9,435 nt of DNA from Pseudomonadota bacterium (GTDB taxonomy: Bacteria; Pseudomonadota; Alphaproteobacteria; Azospirillales; Azospirillaceae). Positions within the stretch are counted from its first letter, which is position 1. Every line of letters starts with the position of its first letter. The DNA is taken from positions 1 to 9,435 of the forward strand of contig JAEYOB010000476.1 in assembly GCA_023412175.1 (NCBI GenBank). Reading direction: 5' to 3'. Below the pieces are notes generated by a model. The model was not told the origin of the DNA. It saw only the letters and a program-made list of their open reading frames with translations, and made no database searches. A program made the translations under genes and the position numbers. Below, in pieces: positions 1-7,128 of the stretch.

Positions 1-320
1 CGGCGCTGGTGACGCGCGGCGAGGAGCAGGTCTTCGTCTACGAGAACCAGTCCGTCTACATCCCGATGGGCACGGTGCACCGGCTGGAGAACCCGGGGAA
101 GGTGCCGCTGCACCTGATCGAGGTGCAGTCGGGCGGCTACCTCGGCGAGGACGACATCGTCCGCATCGAGGACTGCTACGGCCGGGACATGGTCGCGGGC
201 AGGAGCCCCAGCAACGCCTCCCGGGAACAGACGATGCCTTCATCCGAATCGCATCCCCGGCCTGCCACAAAGAACGAAGGTATTAATCCGCGAACCACTT
301 CCGCTGCACCAGTAACCTGA
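1..320 (+). CDS. manC: Mannose-1-phosphate guanylyltransferase / mannose-6-phosphate isomerase, C-terminal part (5' end outside window)
   Basis: This is the last 105 codons of a bifunctional enzyme of the ManC/AlgA/CpsB type, read in the frame that begins at base 3. The visible part is the C-terminal cupin (type II phosphomannose isomerase) domain, which interconverts fructose-6-phosphate and mannose-6-phosphate; the missing N-terminal domain would make GDP-mannose from mannose-1-phosphate and GTP. Diagnostic stretches are [20 protein letters not shown], with the cupin histidine in GTVHR, then [16 protein letters not shown] and ED.YGRD. The family normally ends close to YGR. Here about 43 further residues follow, rich in Ser, Pro, Thr and Ala, with no recognisable domain. 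The next gene starts 47 bases downstream in the same direction. GDP-mannose supply fits the glycosyltransferases that follow. The family assignment is firm; the exact symbol (manC, algA, cpsB) is conventional. Confidence 0.9.
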   Translation, partial: ALVTRGEEQVFVYENQSVYIPMGTVHRLENPGKVPLHLIEVQSGGYLGEDDIVRIEDCYGRDMVAGRSPSNASREQTMPSSESHPRPATKNEGINPRTTSAAPVT

Positions 321-367
321 CGAGCCGGCACGTCGACGGAACCCATCTCTGCCAAGAAAGCTGCCCA

Positions 368-2473
368 ATGTCCGAAGTATTCGAGCTCAAGCCGGCCTCC
401 CAGGACCTACCCGCGCCCAATGAGATGGCCGACGGCGGAACCGTGCCGGAAGACGACCATGGCGAGGACGTGTCGGAGCGCGTTTCCGCCGACGGCGTTC
501 CGGAAGGCGGCCGCGCCGAAGATGCCCCGGAGGACGGCTCCGCCGATGACATGTCGGAGTTCGAACCCACGCACCACGCTGGGGAGCGCAGCTCGGCCGA
601 AGACGATCCTGAATTCATTCACGATCAAGGCGCCGCGGATGACGCACCGGCCGTCATCGATTACACCAGCATCCGAGGCTGCGTGGACGGCCTGCACGCC
701 CAGATCCTGAGCGGCTGGATCAGCAGCGACGACCATGAGCTTCCGCTGACCATTTCGGTCGCCTTCGATGACGAGACCATCGGCTCGACGGTCGCCGACA
801 TATTCCGGCCCGATCTCGCCGAAGCCGGCATCGGCGACGGCTGCCGAGCCTTCCGGTTCCAGCCTCCGCCGCGGTTCTTTGACGGCCAGGAGCGACGGGT
901 CACGATCCAGGTCAACGACCGCCCTGCCCCCATCGGGAACAACGATCAGCTGTTCTCCTTCCCCCGAACGCTGTTCCGCCTCGACTGCGCCGCGCCGCTG
1001 AAGAGCACCGGCTGGATCTGGGAACCGTCCATCGGCGAGACGAGCGTCATCAACGTGGTCATCGACGGGACCCCGGCGGGCGAAGCGAAGGCCAACGTCT
1101 ACCGCGAGGATCTGAAAATCCACCGCATCGGCAGCGGACGGCACGGCTTCGAGATCCTTTCGCCGCCTCAGGCCTTCGACGGTGCTGCCCACCATCTTGC
1201 GCTCGTTTCCCGCCTCACGGGAGAGACGCTGGCCGAATACCAGGTCCACGTGACCGACGAGGCGGTGAGGGAAGCCACTCAGCAACGGATGCACCGGCAG
1301 GAAGCCATCTATTTGCTGCGCGGCCTATCGACCTATGAACGGTCGGCCCTGATCGACGATGTCCTGGACCTGTTGACAATGCACATCACCCCGAAGGAGA
1401 TGTGCTCCATCCTGGGCAAGACGCTGGCTGCCGCCAACCTACCGGTCCTGCACGCCTGGCTTGCCCAGACTTTCCCGTTCCTGGGTGTGGCAGATCAAGC
1501 GGCCTTCCTGCGGGAATACGCGTTTGACATCCTGGAAAGCGGTGACGATTTCGAGAAACGCGTGTTTCCGGGGACCGCCGGCAAGGACCAGGCGATCGCC
1601 CTTCTCCAGATCCTTTGGTCGGCCGACACCAAGAACGCCGACCTCGGCTGCGCGCTGGCGGGTGCGCTCAACCGGGCCGAACGGCGCGGATCCGCATCGC
1701 GAGTGACGAACACGGTGCTTGCGACGCACAAGACAAACGAACATGCCCTGTTGTCAGCCGGCGATCTCGCGGTACGGCGTGGCGATCTTGGGGCAGCGCG
1801 GGACCGCTATGAGGCCGCGCTCCAAGCATCGCCGCAGTCCAAGACAGCGCGCCGCCGCGTTGCGGGCACAAAGGCCTTGTCGGGCGAGCATCTCGCCGCC
1901 GTCGCCCTGGCGAGCGCCGGGAAGGGCGTGCTGGCCCACTCAACGCCCGACGCCGGCGCCTTGCGGCATGCGGTGCCGCTGCGCTGGGTGCCACGAACGC
2001 CAACCGCAACGGACAACCCGCCCGACGTTGTCGACCTGATCGCCAAATGGAACGAGCCGTTCCTTGGGCAGGATCGCCGCGACGAGACCTACTCGCTGTT
2101 CCTTGTCGACGTCGAAGGGCAGATCAATCGCGCAGCCTTGTTCGACAACCTCGGTCCGCGCTGCCTACAGGTGAGCCGCTGGACGGAGAAAGCCATCAGC
2201 GAGACACCGGTGGTCGCGGACTGGTGCGTCTTGCTGCGTCGTCCGCACTTGGCAACTGCCCATGTAATCGAAAGATGCCTATGCCACGTTCGCCCCTATG
2301 TTCCCGTGCTTTTCATGCATGACCTGCCACAGATCACTGAAAAAGGCGAACACGACTCCGGCGTAATTGGCGTCATTGCGCGACGAAGCTGTCTGCAAAA
2401 CTCCACTTGCCAAGATTGGAATCATCTCGTATCTTGGCTTACTGCGACATACAAGCATCAGCGAATTGCCTAA
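368..2473 (+). CDS. Large glycan-locus protein: acidic N-terminus, two tandem GW-type modules, TPR-like region, unassigned C-terminus
   Basis: A 701-residue soluble protein with no signal peptide or membrane segment. Residues 20-95 are very acidic and low in complexity (Asp, Glu, Ser, Ala, Pro), so probably disordered. Residues about 103-183 and 200-290 are two copies of one module. Both share GWI, a V.(F/I)D strand, A..(F/Y)R.DL, IG.G....F, a Pro-rich turn and FDG followed by a beta strand. I know this module from alphaproteobacterial glycosyltransferase proteins, where it is usually treated as an accessory region of unknown function. Residues about 310-500 are helical, with a TPR-like unit near 459-490 (ALLSAGDLAVRRGDLGAARD, then YEAALQASP). 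Residues 570-701 look alpha/beta and contain ADWCVLLRRPHL and VPVLFMHDLPQ, but I cannot name a fold and see no clear catalytic motif. The ATG at 368 follows a weak AAGAAAG ribosome site. The stop codon is one base before the next gene. A role as scaffold or glycosyltransferase partner is inference. Confidence 0.85.
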   Translation: MSEVFELKPASQDLPAPNEMADGGTVPEDDHGEDVSERVSADGVPEGGRAEDAPEDGSADDMSEFEPTHHAGERSSAEDDPEFIHDQGAADDAPAVIDYTSIRGCVDGLHAQILSGWISSDDHELPLTISVAFDDETIGSTVADIFRPDLAEAGIGDGCRAFRFQPPPRFFDGQERRVTIQVNDRPAPIGNNDQLFSFPRTLFRLDCAAPLKSTGWIWEPSIGETSVINVVIDGTPAGEAKANVYREDLKIHRIGSGRHGFEILSPPQAFDGAAHHLALVSRLTGETLAEYQVHVTDEAVREATQQRMHRQEAIYLLRGLSTYERSALIDDVLDLLTMHITPKEMCSILGKTLAAANLPVLHAWLAQTFPFLGVADQAAFLREYAFDILESGDDFEKRVFPGTAGKDQAIALLQILWSADTKNADLGCALAGALNRAERRGSASRVTNTVLATHKTNEHALLSAGDLAVRRGDLGAARDRYEAALQASPQSKTARRRVAGTKALSGEHLAAVALASAGKGVLAHSTPDAGALRHAVPLRWVPRTPTATDNPPDVVDLIAKWNEPFLGQDRRDETYSLFLVDVEGQINRAALFDNLGPRCLQVSRWTEKAISETPVVADWCVLLRRPHLATAHVIERCLCHVRPYVPVLFMHDLPQITEKGEHDSGVIGVIARRSCLQNSTCQDWNHLVSWLTATYKHQRIA

Positions 2474-2474
2474 C

Positions 2475-3371
2475 ATGGATCTTCCCGTTGCCATCATGTC
2501 GTTCAATCGACCGGATTATTTGGAAATGACCCTGCAGACGCTGATGCGGCAGGCTTGGCCGGAAGATGCGACCTTCAGCTTCTTTCTGTTCCAGGACGGA
2601 AGCGTGAACCCCATTTCCGGGAAGACACGGGCGTCGCGTCGCGATATCGAGGCTTGCAAGAGCGTTTTTTTGCGTTATGTCCCCGATGGCGTCGTCATGG
2701 AGTCCGAGCACAATCTTGGCGTCGCGCTCAACTTCGACCGCGCGGAGCGGTTCTTCTTCGTCGAGGGCGAATACCCGGCGGCGCTGTTCTTTGAAGACGA
2801 CATGCTACTGGCGCCGGACTATGTCGATGTCCTCGTGCGCCTTCTCCGGCTCGCCCTCAACACCGACCACGTCGGCATGGTAGCCGCGTACGGAGCGGGG
2901 GTCAGCATGCCGCAGTCCATCCAGGCCGCCAACCGAAGCCGCATCGTTCCCATGAACGAGCACAATTGGGGCTTCGCGATCACGCGGGCGCACTGGCTGG
3001 CGCGGAACACCATCGTCAGCGAGTACCTGGACATCGTCCGCGCCGTCGATTACGCCGACCGCGGTACGGTGCATCCCGAGATCTTCGCGCTCATCGCCCG
3101 GTACGGGCACGCCGGCAAGCGCTATCTGAGCTCGCAGGACAGCGTAAAGAACATGGCTAGTAGAACCCTCGGCTGGCACCGGGTGACCAGCTACACGAAC
3201 CACGCCCGGTACGTGGGGGCAAAGGGCCTCCACATGGACGAGGATCGTTTCCGCCAGCGCGGCTACCATCAGACGATCATCTTCGAAGGCGCCGTCGGTG
3301 ACTTCGAAATGCCGACCCGGGACGAGCTTAAAGCCATGGAGATCGAGCAGTCTATGGGCCTGATGTCGTGA
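2475..3371 (+). CDS. GT-A-type glycosyltransferase (GT2/GnT-I-like)
   Basis: A 298-residue predicted cytoplasmic sugar transferase. It opens with the strand-turn typical of GT-A enzymes (PVAIMSFNRPDYLEMTLQTL, residues 4-23). Residues 80-90 carry NLGVALNFDRA. Residues 105-115 carry FFEDDMLLAPDY, where E107-D108-D109 is the expected metal and nucleotide-sugar binding motif, as in GnT-I-like and some GT2 enzymes. HNWGFAITRAHW (163-174) fits an acceptor-side loop, and SSQDSVKNM (219-227) follows. The donor and acceptor cannot be read. I chose the ATG at 2475, one base after the TAA of the upstream gene, because the conserved first strand begins just after it. The frame is open further upstream to about 2367, but that part overlaps the previous gene and looks non-conserved. 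No clear Shine-Dalgarno is seen, so translation is probably coupled. The stop overlaps an alternative GTG start of the next gene. Confidence 0.85.
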   Translation: MDLPVAIMSFNRPDYLEMTLQTLMRQAWPEDATFSFFLFQDGSVNPISGKTRASRRDIEACKSVFLRYVPDGVVMESEHNLGVALNFDRAERFFFVEGEYPAALFFEDDMLLAPDYVDVLVRLLRLALNTDHVGMVAAYGAGVSMPQSIQAANRSRIVPMNEHNWGFAITRAHWLARNTIVSEYLDIVRAVDYADRGTVHPEIFALIARYGHAGKRYLSSQDSVKNMASRTLGWHRVTSYTNHARYVGAKGLHMDEDRFRQRGYHQTIIFEGAVGDFEMPTRDELKAMEIEQSMGLMS

Positions 3372-3398
3372 TCAGGAAGACACCCACTAGTACAGAAC

Positions 3399-3402
3399 AG
3401 GA
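3399..3402 (+). promoter_or_regulatory. Shine-Dalgarno site that favours the 3410 start
   Basis: AGGA lies 7 bases before the ATG at 3410. The competing in-frame GTG at 3368 overlaps the upstream stop as GTGA and has no comparable purine tract ahead of it. The 14 extra residues that GTG would add are polar and do not resemble the family. Confidence 0.5.
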
Positions 3403-3409
3403 CCGATCC

Positions 3410-3826
3410 ATGATCTCTAGCAACTTAGCAGAGTCCGTCCGGGTGTCCGCGCCCGTGTCGATTGGCGAGCTCTTCGACAAGATCACCATTCTGCAGATCA
3501 AATCGGAACGGATGTCGGACGAATCGCGCCTCGCGAACGTGCGATACGAACTGGCGCTTCTTGAGGAGGTCGCGGCCAGCCACATCCCGGCCGACCGGTC
3601 CGAACTCGACAAGACCGTGGGGGAACTCCGCCGAGTCAATGAGATGCTGTGGGACATCGAGGACGAGATCCGGCTGTGCGAGAAGGACAAGTCCTTCGGC
3701 AGCCGCTTCATCGAACTCGCTCGTGCGGTCTACCACACCAATGACAATAGGGCCGCCCTCAAGCGCGACATTAACACGATGCTCGGGTCGGCCATCGTCG
3801 AAGAAAAGTCGTACGCCCCCTATTGA
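3410..3826 (+). CDS. DUF6165-like small protein of polysaccharide loci
   Basis: A 138-residue soluble protein of unknown biochemical function. It matches the pattern I recall for DUF6165: an N-terminal SIGELFDKITILQIKSERM (17-35), a charged helical middle (about 40-95, possible coiled coil) with VNEMLWDIEDEIR (76-88), FIELARAVYHTNDNRAALKR (100-119), and a C-terminal INTMLGSAIVEEKSY (121-135). The near-invariant look of W81, the IEDEIR run, the ND.RA..KR.IN segment and the EEKSY end suggests a conserved surface, perhaps for binding a partner. The family is often found beside glycosyltransferases and TPR proteins, as here between a GT-A enzyme and a GT9 fusion, so a regulatory or scaffolding role in glycan assembly is a plausible guess. 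The alternative start is GTG at 3368, which adds 14 residues. The family name is from memory and was not searched. Confidence 0.78.
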   Translation: MISSNLAESVRVSAPVSIGELFDKITILQIKSERMSDESRLANVRYELALLEEVAASHIPADRSELDKTVGELRRVNEMLWDIEDEIRLCEKDKSFGSRFIELARAVYHTNDNRAALKRDINTMLGSAIVEEKSYAPY

Positions 3827-3864
3827 TCCACTGATCGATCGAAGAACCGGATCGGATCTCGATT

Positions 3865-6800
3865 ATGACGAAGACGATGCACCGCGCCGGTATGACCGTT
3901 GCGCTTCTTGTGGACGGCGAGCCGCTGAACAGTGAGGAAACGCTGCGTGTTCGGCAGGAGTATCGGGCCGCAGGGATCCATTCGGTGAAGCAGGTGCAAT
4001 CCGCAGACGCCATCCCCAGGGCATTTGCCGGGCATGCACCGGACATCGTCCACGTCGTGTCCGCCGCCCCCTGGGCCGTGCTGGAGGTGGAGCAATTCCG
4101 GTCGTCGGTCGTGTGGGACGCGCGCCGTCTCGGCACCGACCGCCTCTCGGAGATGCTATCCGATGACGACGTCAAGCCGTCCGTGGCCCGGGCGGTCGCG
4201 CTGACGCGCAGCCTGATCAACGCCGAGAGCAGTGTGCGTACGCTGATCGAGGACACCTTCCGCGTCGCCTTCTCGCCCGTAAGCATCAAGGACGCCGTCG
4301 ACACGCTGGCTTGCCCGGTGCTGGTGACCGTGGGCAGTGGGCTGGGGAACATCGTCTACGCGACTCCGATGATCCGGTGGGTGTCGGAGAACCTTGGCCG
4401 CCGCGTCGACGTTCTGATTCACCAGCACAGCTCCAGCTCCGTGATGCTCTTCGGCGACGCACCTTGGATCAACGCCGCCTACCCGCACGCCGGCTTCGCT
4501 GAGGCCAAGGAGTACGAGCTGAACATCGTCACCGCATCGGCCGGACGCTTCGCCGTGCCGGTGCCGGTCCGAAAGGAGATCAACCAAGTCGTTTCCTTCG
4601 ATTACAATTTGCAGGGCCGATTTATTCCGGAGGTCGATTTCTATCTGCTCGGCTTGGCCGAGGCATTCCCCGAATTTAGCCATCCGGCGCTAGACAAGCC
4701 GGCCCCGTTCCTGCGGGATGCCAAGTACCGCTTTCCCGACAACCGCGTTGTCGGCATCGCGAACGGCATCCGAGGCGGCACCTGGAGCAAGCGCCAATGG
4801 CCCTACGTCAAGGAACTGGCGGACCGGCTGATTGAGGCCGGCTATACGGTCCGTTCCTTCGGGTCGGGCGAGGAGTACGTGGAAGGCTGCGAGAACTGGT
4901 GCGATCTCAGCATCCGCGACACGATCGCCGGAATTGCGGGGTGCTCGTATTTCGTCGGCCATGACGGCGGTATGTGCCACATCGCCGATGGCCTGGGCGT
5001 GCCGACACTGTGGCTGTTCGGCCCGACCGGGGCGGTCAAGAACGGCCCGGTGTTCGCTCAGAGCGTCATGCTCCGCAGCAACGCCGAGTGCAGCCCCTGC
5101 AACTTCAACGTCGACTTCTACCGGTGCGATGCGGCCGTGTGCATGTCGGACCTGACCGTCAAAACCGTGTACGGCGCGTTCGAGGGGATGGTCGGCGCGG
5201 TGCGGCGCGATGGATACCGCAAGGCGTTCTACCCGCCCGTGAACCGGGAGGATCGTGGGAAGGAAATCGCCGTCTCCCACAAGTTCCCGAAAACGTTCGG
5301 CGCCGGCGGTGTGGGAGAGCGTCACGCCCTTCTGCCGCGCATCCCGGAAATCCATTTCCTGGCCGGCGTGACGTCGTGGTTCGCCGGCGATCGGGATGCG
5401 GCGCAAGGCACCTTCGAAACATTGGCGCAACAGTGGCCGAACAGTCCGTACGCGGTGGTCGGCAGCCTATGGTCCGATGTAGGGCGTCTTCAAGAGTGGA
5501 GCGCACTGGATCTCGCCCGGTTGGAGCGGGTGGCGCTGGAGCAGGCGGCCGTCATGGGCCACAGCGCGGGCGGCGTCTTTAAGGATGCTGTCGAATGGGC
5601 GTGGAAACTCGAGATCTGCATGCTGTCGTGGGCGCGGGCCGACGATACGCTGGAGAGGGTGTGTGAACGGCTTGGCCAGCGACCGGACGTGACCAACCCG
5701 GTGCGGTGCCTTGCTCTTGAGGCGCGGGTCCGCTTGCGGCTTGACCGAGGAGATCCGAGGAGCGCCCGCCGCCTCGTGCGGCAACACTCCAAGCCCTTCA
5801 ATGACGCCGTGGCGTTGAACGGCATGGTTTCGACTGTGACGGACGACCAGCCCATACCGGCCCAGCTCAAGCAGCTTCTGTCGGAGAGACGAGTCGACGC
5901 TCCGGCCGGCTGTCCGCTGCTCGCCACCCTGCGCGCTGAGCTGCGCCGCACAGATGAGCCTTCCGGCACGGCGCCGACCATCGTGTTCCTGTGCCCTTCC
6001 GACCCGCGCAAAGCGGCGTTCGGCACACCGGAGGAAGGAATCGGCCTCGTCGCGATGACGCTTGGACGTGCCGGCCAGAAGGTGTGCGTCGGCTACCTTT
6101 CCAGTACGCATTCAGTCGGACACCCGCAGCTTCGGGAAGATGTCGTCTGGTTCCCGATCCACAGTGCCCGCGACACGGCCGAGGTCCGCGCCGCCCTGTC
6201 CGCCACGGCTCCTCACATGGTGCTCGTCGACGCCCGCTTGGGCGCGCTGGTACCTGAGGACGCCTGGAAGGGCATATGCGTGGCGTGGGTGGACGTCGGA
6301 GGCGACGAGGTCGTGTGGCCGGCCGTTCGCAGTCAGGGAGTCGTTCCGCTGTACGACACTCCACCCTGGCGGCCGGTGGCGCCAGCGCCGCGCAGGGACA
6401 CGCTTCCGCTCGGCCGTCTGGTCCGGGCCCTTGTCGGGCGGGCCGGCGTCGGCCGTGCCACCGTGCGGCAGGACTGCATCCCGTCTGACGTGACAGTGCA
6501 CGTCGCCGATACAGCCGACTTGCCGCTGTTCGCGTCCGTCGCAGCCCTCCTCCCCTGCTGTCAGTTCGACGTGTTTGCTGATGGCTATCCCAGCGGCCGT
6601 TGCGACAGCAACATCAACGTCGCGGGCAACACAGTCGACAGCGTCGAGGCGGCCCGGCGGAAAGGCGGAACCTTTGTACAATTCGGAACGGCCGACCGTT
6701 CGCTCCGCCTGCCGGCGGTCTTGGCCGGACAGCTCGGGCGACCAGTAATAGCATCCGCAGGTACCAAGCCGGAAATTGATCTGAATTCAGGATGCAGAGT

Positions 6801-6888
6801 CTCTCTTGTTGAAAGCCCTCTTGATCCAGAATGTTGGGCGGAAGCGATTAAAAAAATGTGCGGCCATGATTTCTTACCTTCACATTAG
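3865..6888 (+). CDS. Multidomain GT9 (heptosyltransferase-like) glycosyltransferase fused to a degenerate GT-B/GT4-like module
   Basis: A 1007-residue cytoplasmic protein, far longer than an ordinary GT9 enzyme (about 350 residues). Residues 10-95 form a Rossmann-like segment (MTVALLVDG; PDIVHVVSAAPW; VVWDARRLGTD). Residues about 151-445 are GT9: GSGLGNIVYATPMIRWV (157-173), GTWSKRQWPYVKELADRL (305-322), GHDGGMCHIADGLGVPTLWL with FGPT (365-388), and the Cys pattern C..C....(D)..RC....CM (409-427) seen in ADP-heptose transferases. The usual GxGD loop reads GLGN here (N162). Residues about 490-700 are helical and resemble a degenerate repeat linker. Residues 704-1000 look like a second GT-B pair: TIVFLCPSDPRK, then HMVLVDARLGALVPED, then FVQFGTADRSLRLPAVLAGQ and LGRPVIASAGTKPEID. 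The EX7E glutamates expected in GT4 are absent. The last 150 bases are lower in G+C. The start at ATG 3865 has a weak GGAT; 3877 and 3892 are alternatives. The sugar donor is unknown. Confidence 0.87.
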   Translation: MTKTMHRAGMTVALLVDGEPLNSEETLRVRQEYRAAGIHSVKQVQSADAIPRAFAGHAPDIVHVVSAAPWAVLEVEQFRSSVVWDARRLGTDRLSEMLSDDDVKPSVARAVALTRSLINAESSVRTLIEDTFRVAFSPVSIKDAVDTLACPVLVTVGSGLGNIVYATPMIRWVSENLGRRVDVLIHQHSSSSVMLFGDAPWINAAYPHAGFAEAKEYELNIVTASAGRFAVPVPVRKEINQVVSFDYNLQGRFIPEVDFYLLGLAEAFPEFSHPALDKPAPFLRDAKYRFPDNRVVGIANGIRGGTWSKRQWPYVKELADRLIEAGYTVRSFGSGEEYVEGCENWCDLSIRDTIAGIAGCSYFVGHDGGMCHIADGLGVPTLWLFGPTGAVKNGPVFAQSVMLRSNAECSPCNFNVDFYRCDAAVCMSDLTVKTVYGAFEGMVGAVRRDGYRKAFYPPVNREDRGKEIAVSHKFPKTFGAGGVGERHALLPRIPEIHFLAGVTSWFAGDRDAAQGTFETLAQQWPNSPYAVVGSLWSDVGRLQEWSALDLARLERVALEQAAVMGHSAGGVFKDAVEWAWKLEICMLSWARADDTLERVCERLGQRPDVTNPVRCLALEARVRLRLDRGDPRSARRLVRQHSKPFNDAVALNGMVSTVTDDQPIPAQLKQLLSERRVDAPAGCPLLATLRAELRRTDEPSGTAPTIVFLCPSDPRKAAFGTPEEGIGLVAMTLGRAGQKVCVGYLSSTHSVGHPQLREDVVWFPIHSARDTAEVRAALSATAPHMVLVDARLGALVPEDAWKGICVAWVDVGGDEVVWPAVRSQGVVPLYDTPPWRPVAPAPRRDTLPLGRLVRALVGRAGVGRATVRQDCIPSDVTVHVADTADLPLFASVAALLPCCQFDVFADGYPSGRCDSNINVAGNTVDSVEAARRKGGTFVQFGTADRSLRLPAVLAGQLGRPVIASAGTKPEIDLNSGCRVSLVESPLDPECWAEAIKKMCGHDFLPSH

Positions 6889-7128
6889 GTTGTTGCAAAA
6901 TAATGTTCTTTACCGAGTGGTAGCCGCCGGGAACGAAAGGACCACGAAATGCGATGCTTTGGCCGCCGAATGGTACGGAATGACCTTCGTAGATGCCTTT
7001 GGAGAGGGTAGCCGACGCTTCCGGGGGGGCATGGGGCGTCCTTCTACGGAATCTCGGTTCAAGTAGGTGCCTTGTGTAGAACAGAATGCTGCTGAGGTAG
7101 GCCGTGAACCCGCTGGATAATGAAGCAT
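6848..7128 (-). pseudogene. Possible frame-disrupted reverse-strand ORF (unrecognised)
   Basis: Read from an ATG at 7128 downwards, the reverse strand encodes a stretch including TYLNRDSVEGRPMPP up to a run of seven C residues (G7 at 7023-7029 on the + strand). After that point the same frame becomes Arg/Lys/Ser-rich and stops at 6910. Moving by one base at the C run instead gives EASATLSKGIYEGHSVPFGG, then an open stretch including FRGPFVPGGYHSVKNII, ending at a TAA at 6848-6850. The composite is about 93 residues and overlaps the last 41 bases of the upstream GT9 gene. I do not recognise a family, and a short ORF in a 50-60% G+C stretch can arise by chance. It could be a decayed gene end, a sequencing error in a homopolymer, or nothing. 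Confidence 0.2.

Noticed and set aside
407..1294. Long reverse-strand open frame of 295 codons opposite the 701-residue protein
   Set aside because: It mirrors the forward gene, is Arg/Ala/Gly/Val-rich, and has no recognisable motif. Long antisense frames are expected in high-G+C DNA, while the forward frame has clear domain repeats.
4690..5430. Reverse-strand open frame of 246 codons opposite the GT9 domain
   Set aside because: The forward strand carries unmistakable GT9 motifs here; the reverse frame is a shadow with no motif.
6888..6905. TGTTGCAAA resembling the terminal repeats of IS6-family elements
   Set aside because: There is no matching inverted copy, no target-site duplication and no transposase fragment nearby; the 9-base match alone is weak.
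6889..6960. Possible terminator after the GT9 fusion (GTGGT at 6917-6921 pairing with ACCAC at 6941-6945)
   Set aside because: The stem is only 5 bases with a loop of about 19, and no T run follows.
6806..7066. Forward open frame of 86 codons across the GT9 stop and the gap
   Set aside because: Its first part overlaps the real GT9 frame, it has no ribosome site, and its composition is not coding-like. It may be the antisense of the possible broken ORF.
7116..7121. GATAAT as a -10 promoter element for the GT8-like gene
   Set aside because: No acceptable -35 element is present at 16-19 bases upstream, so it is recorded only as a note within the intergenic entry.
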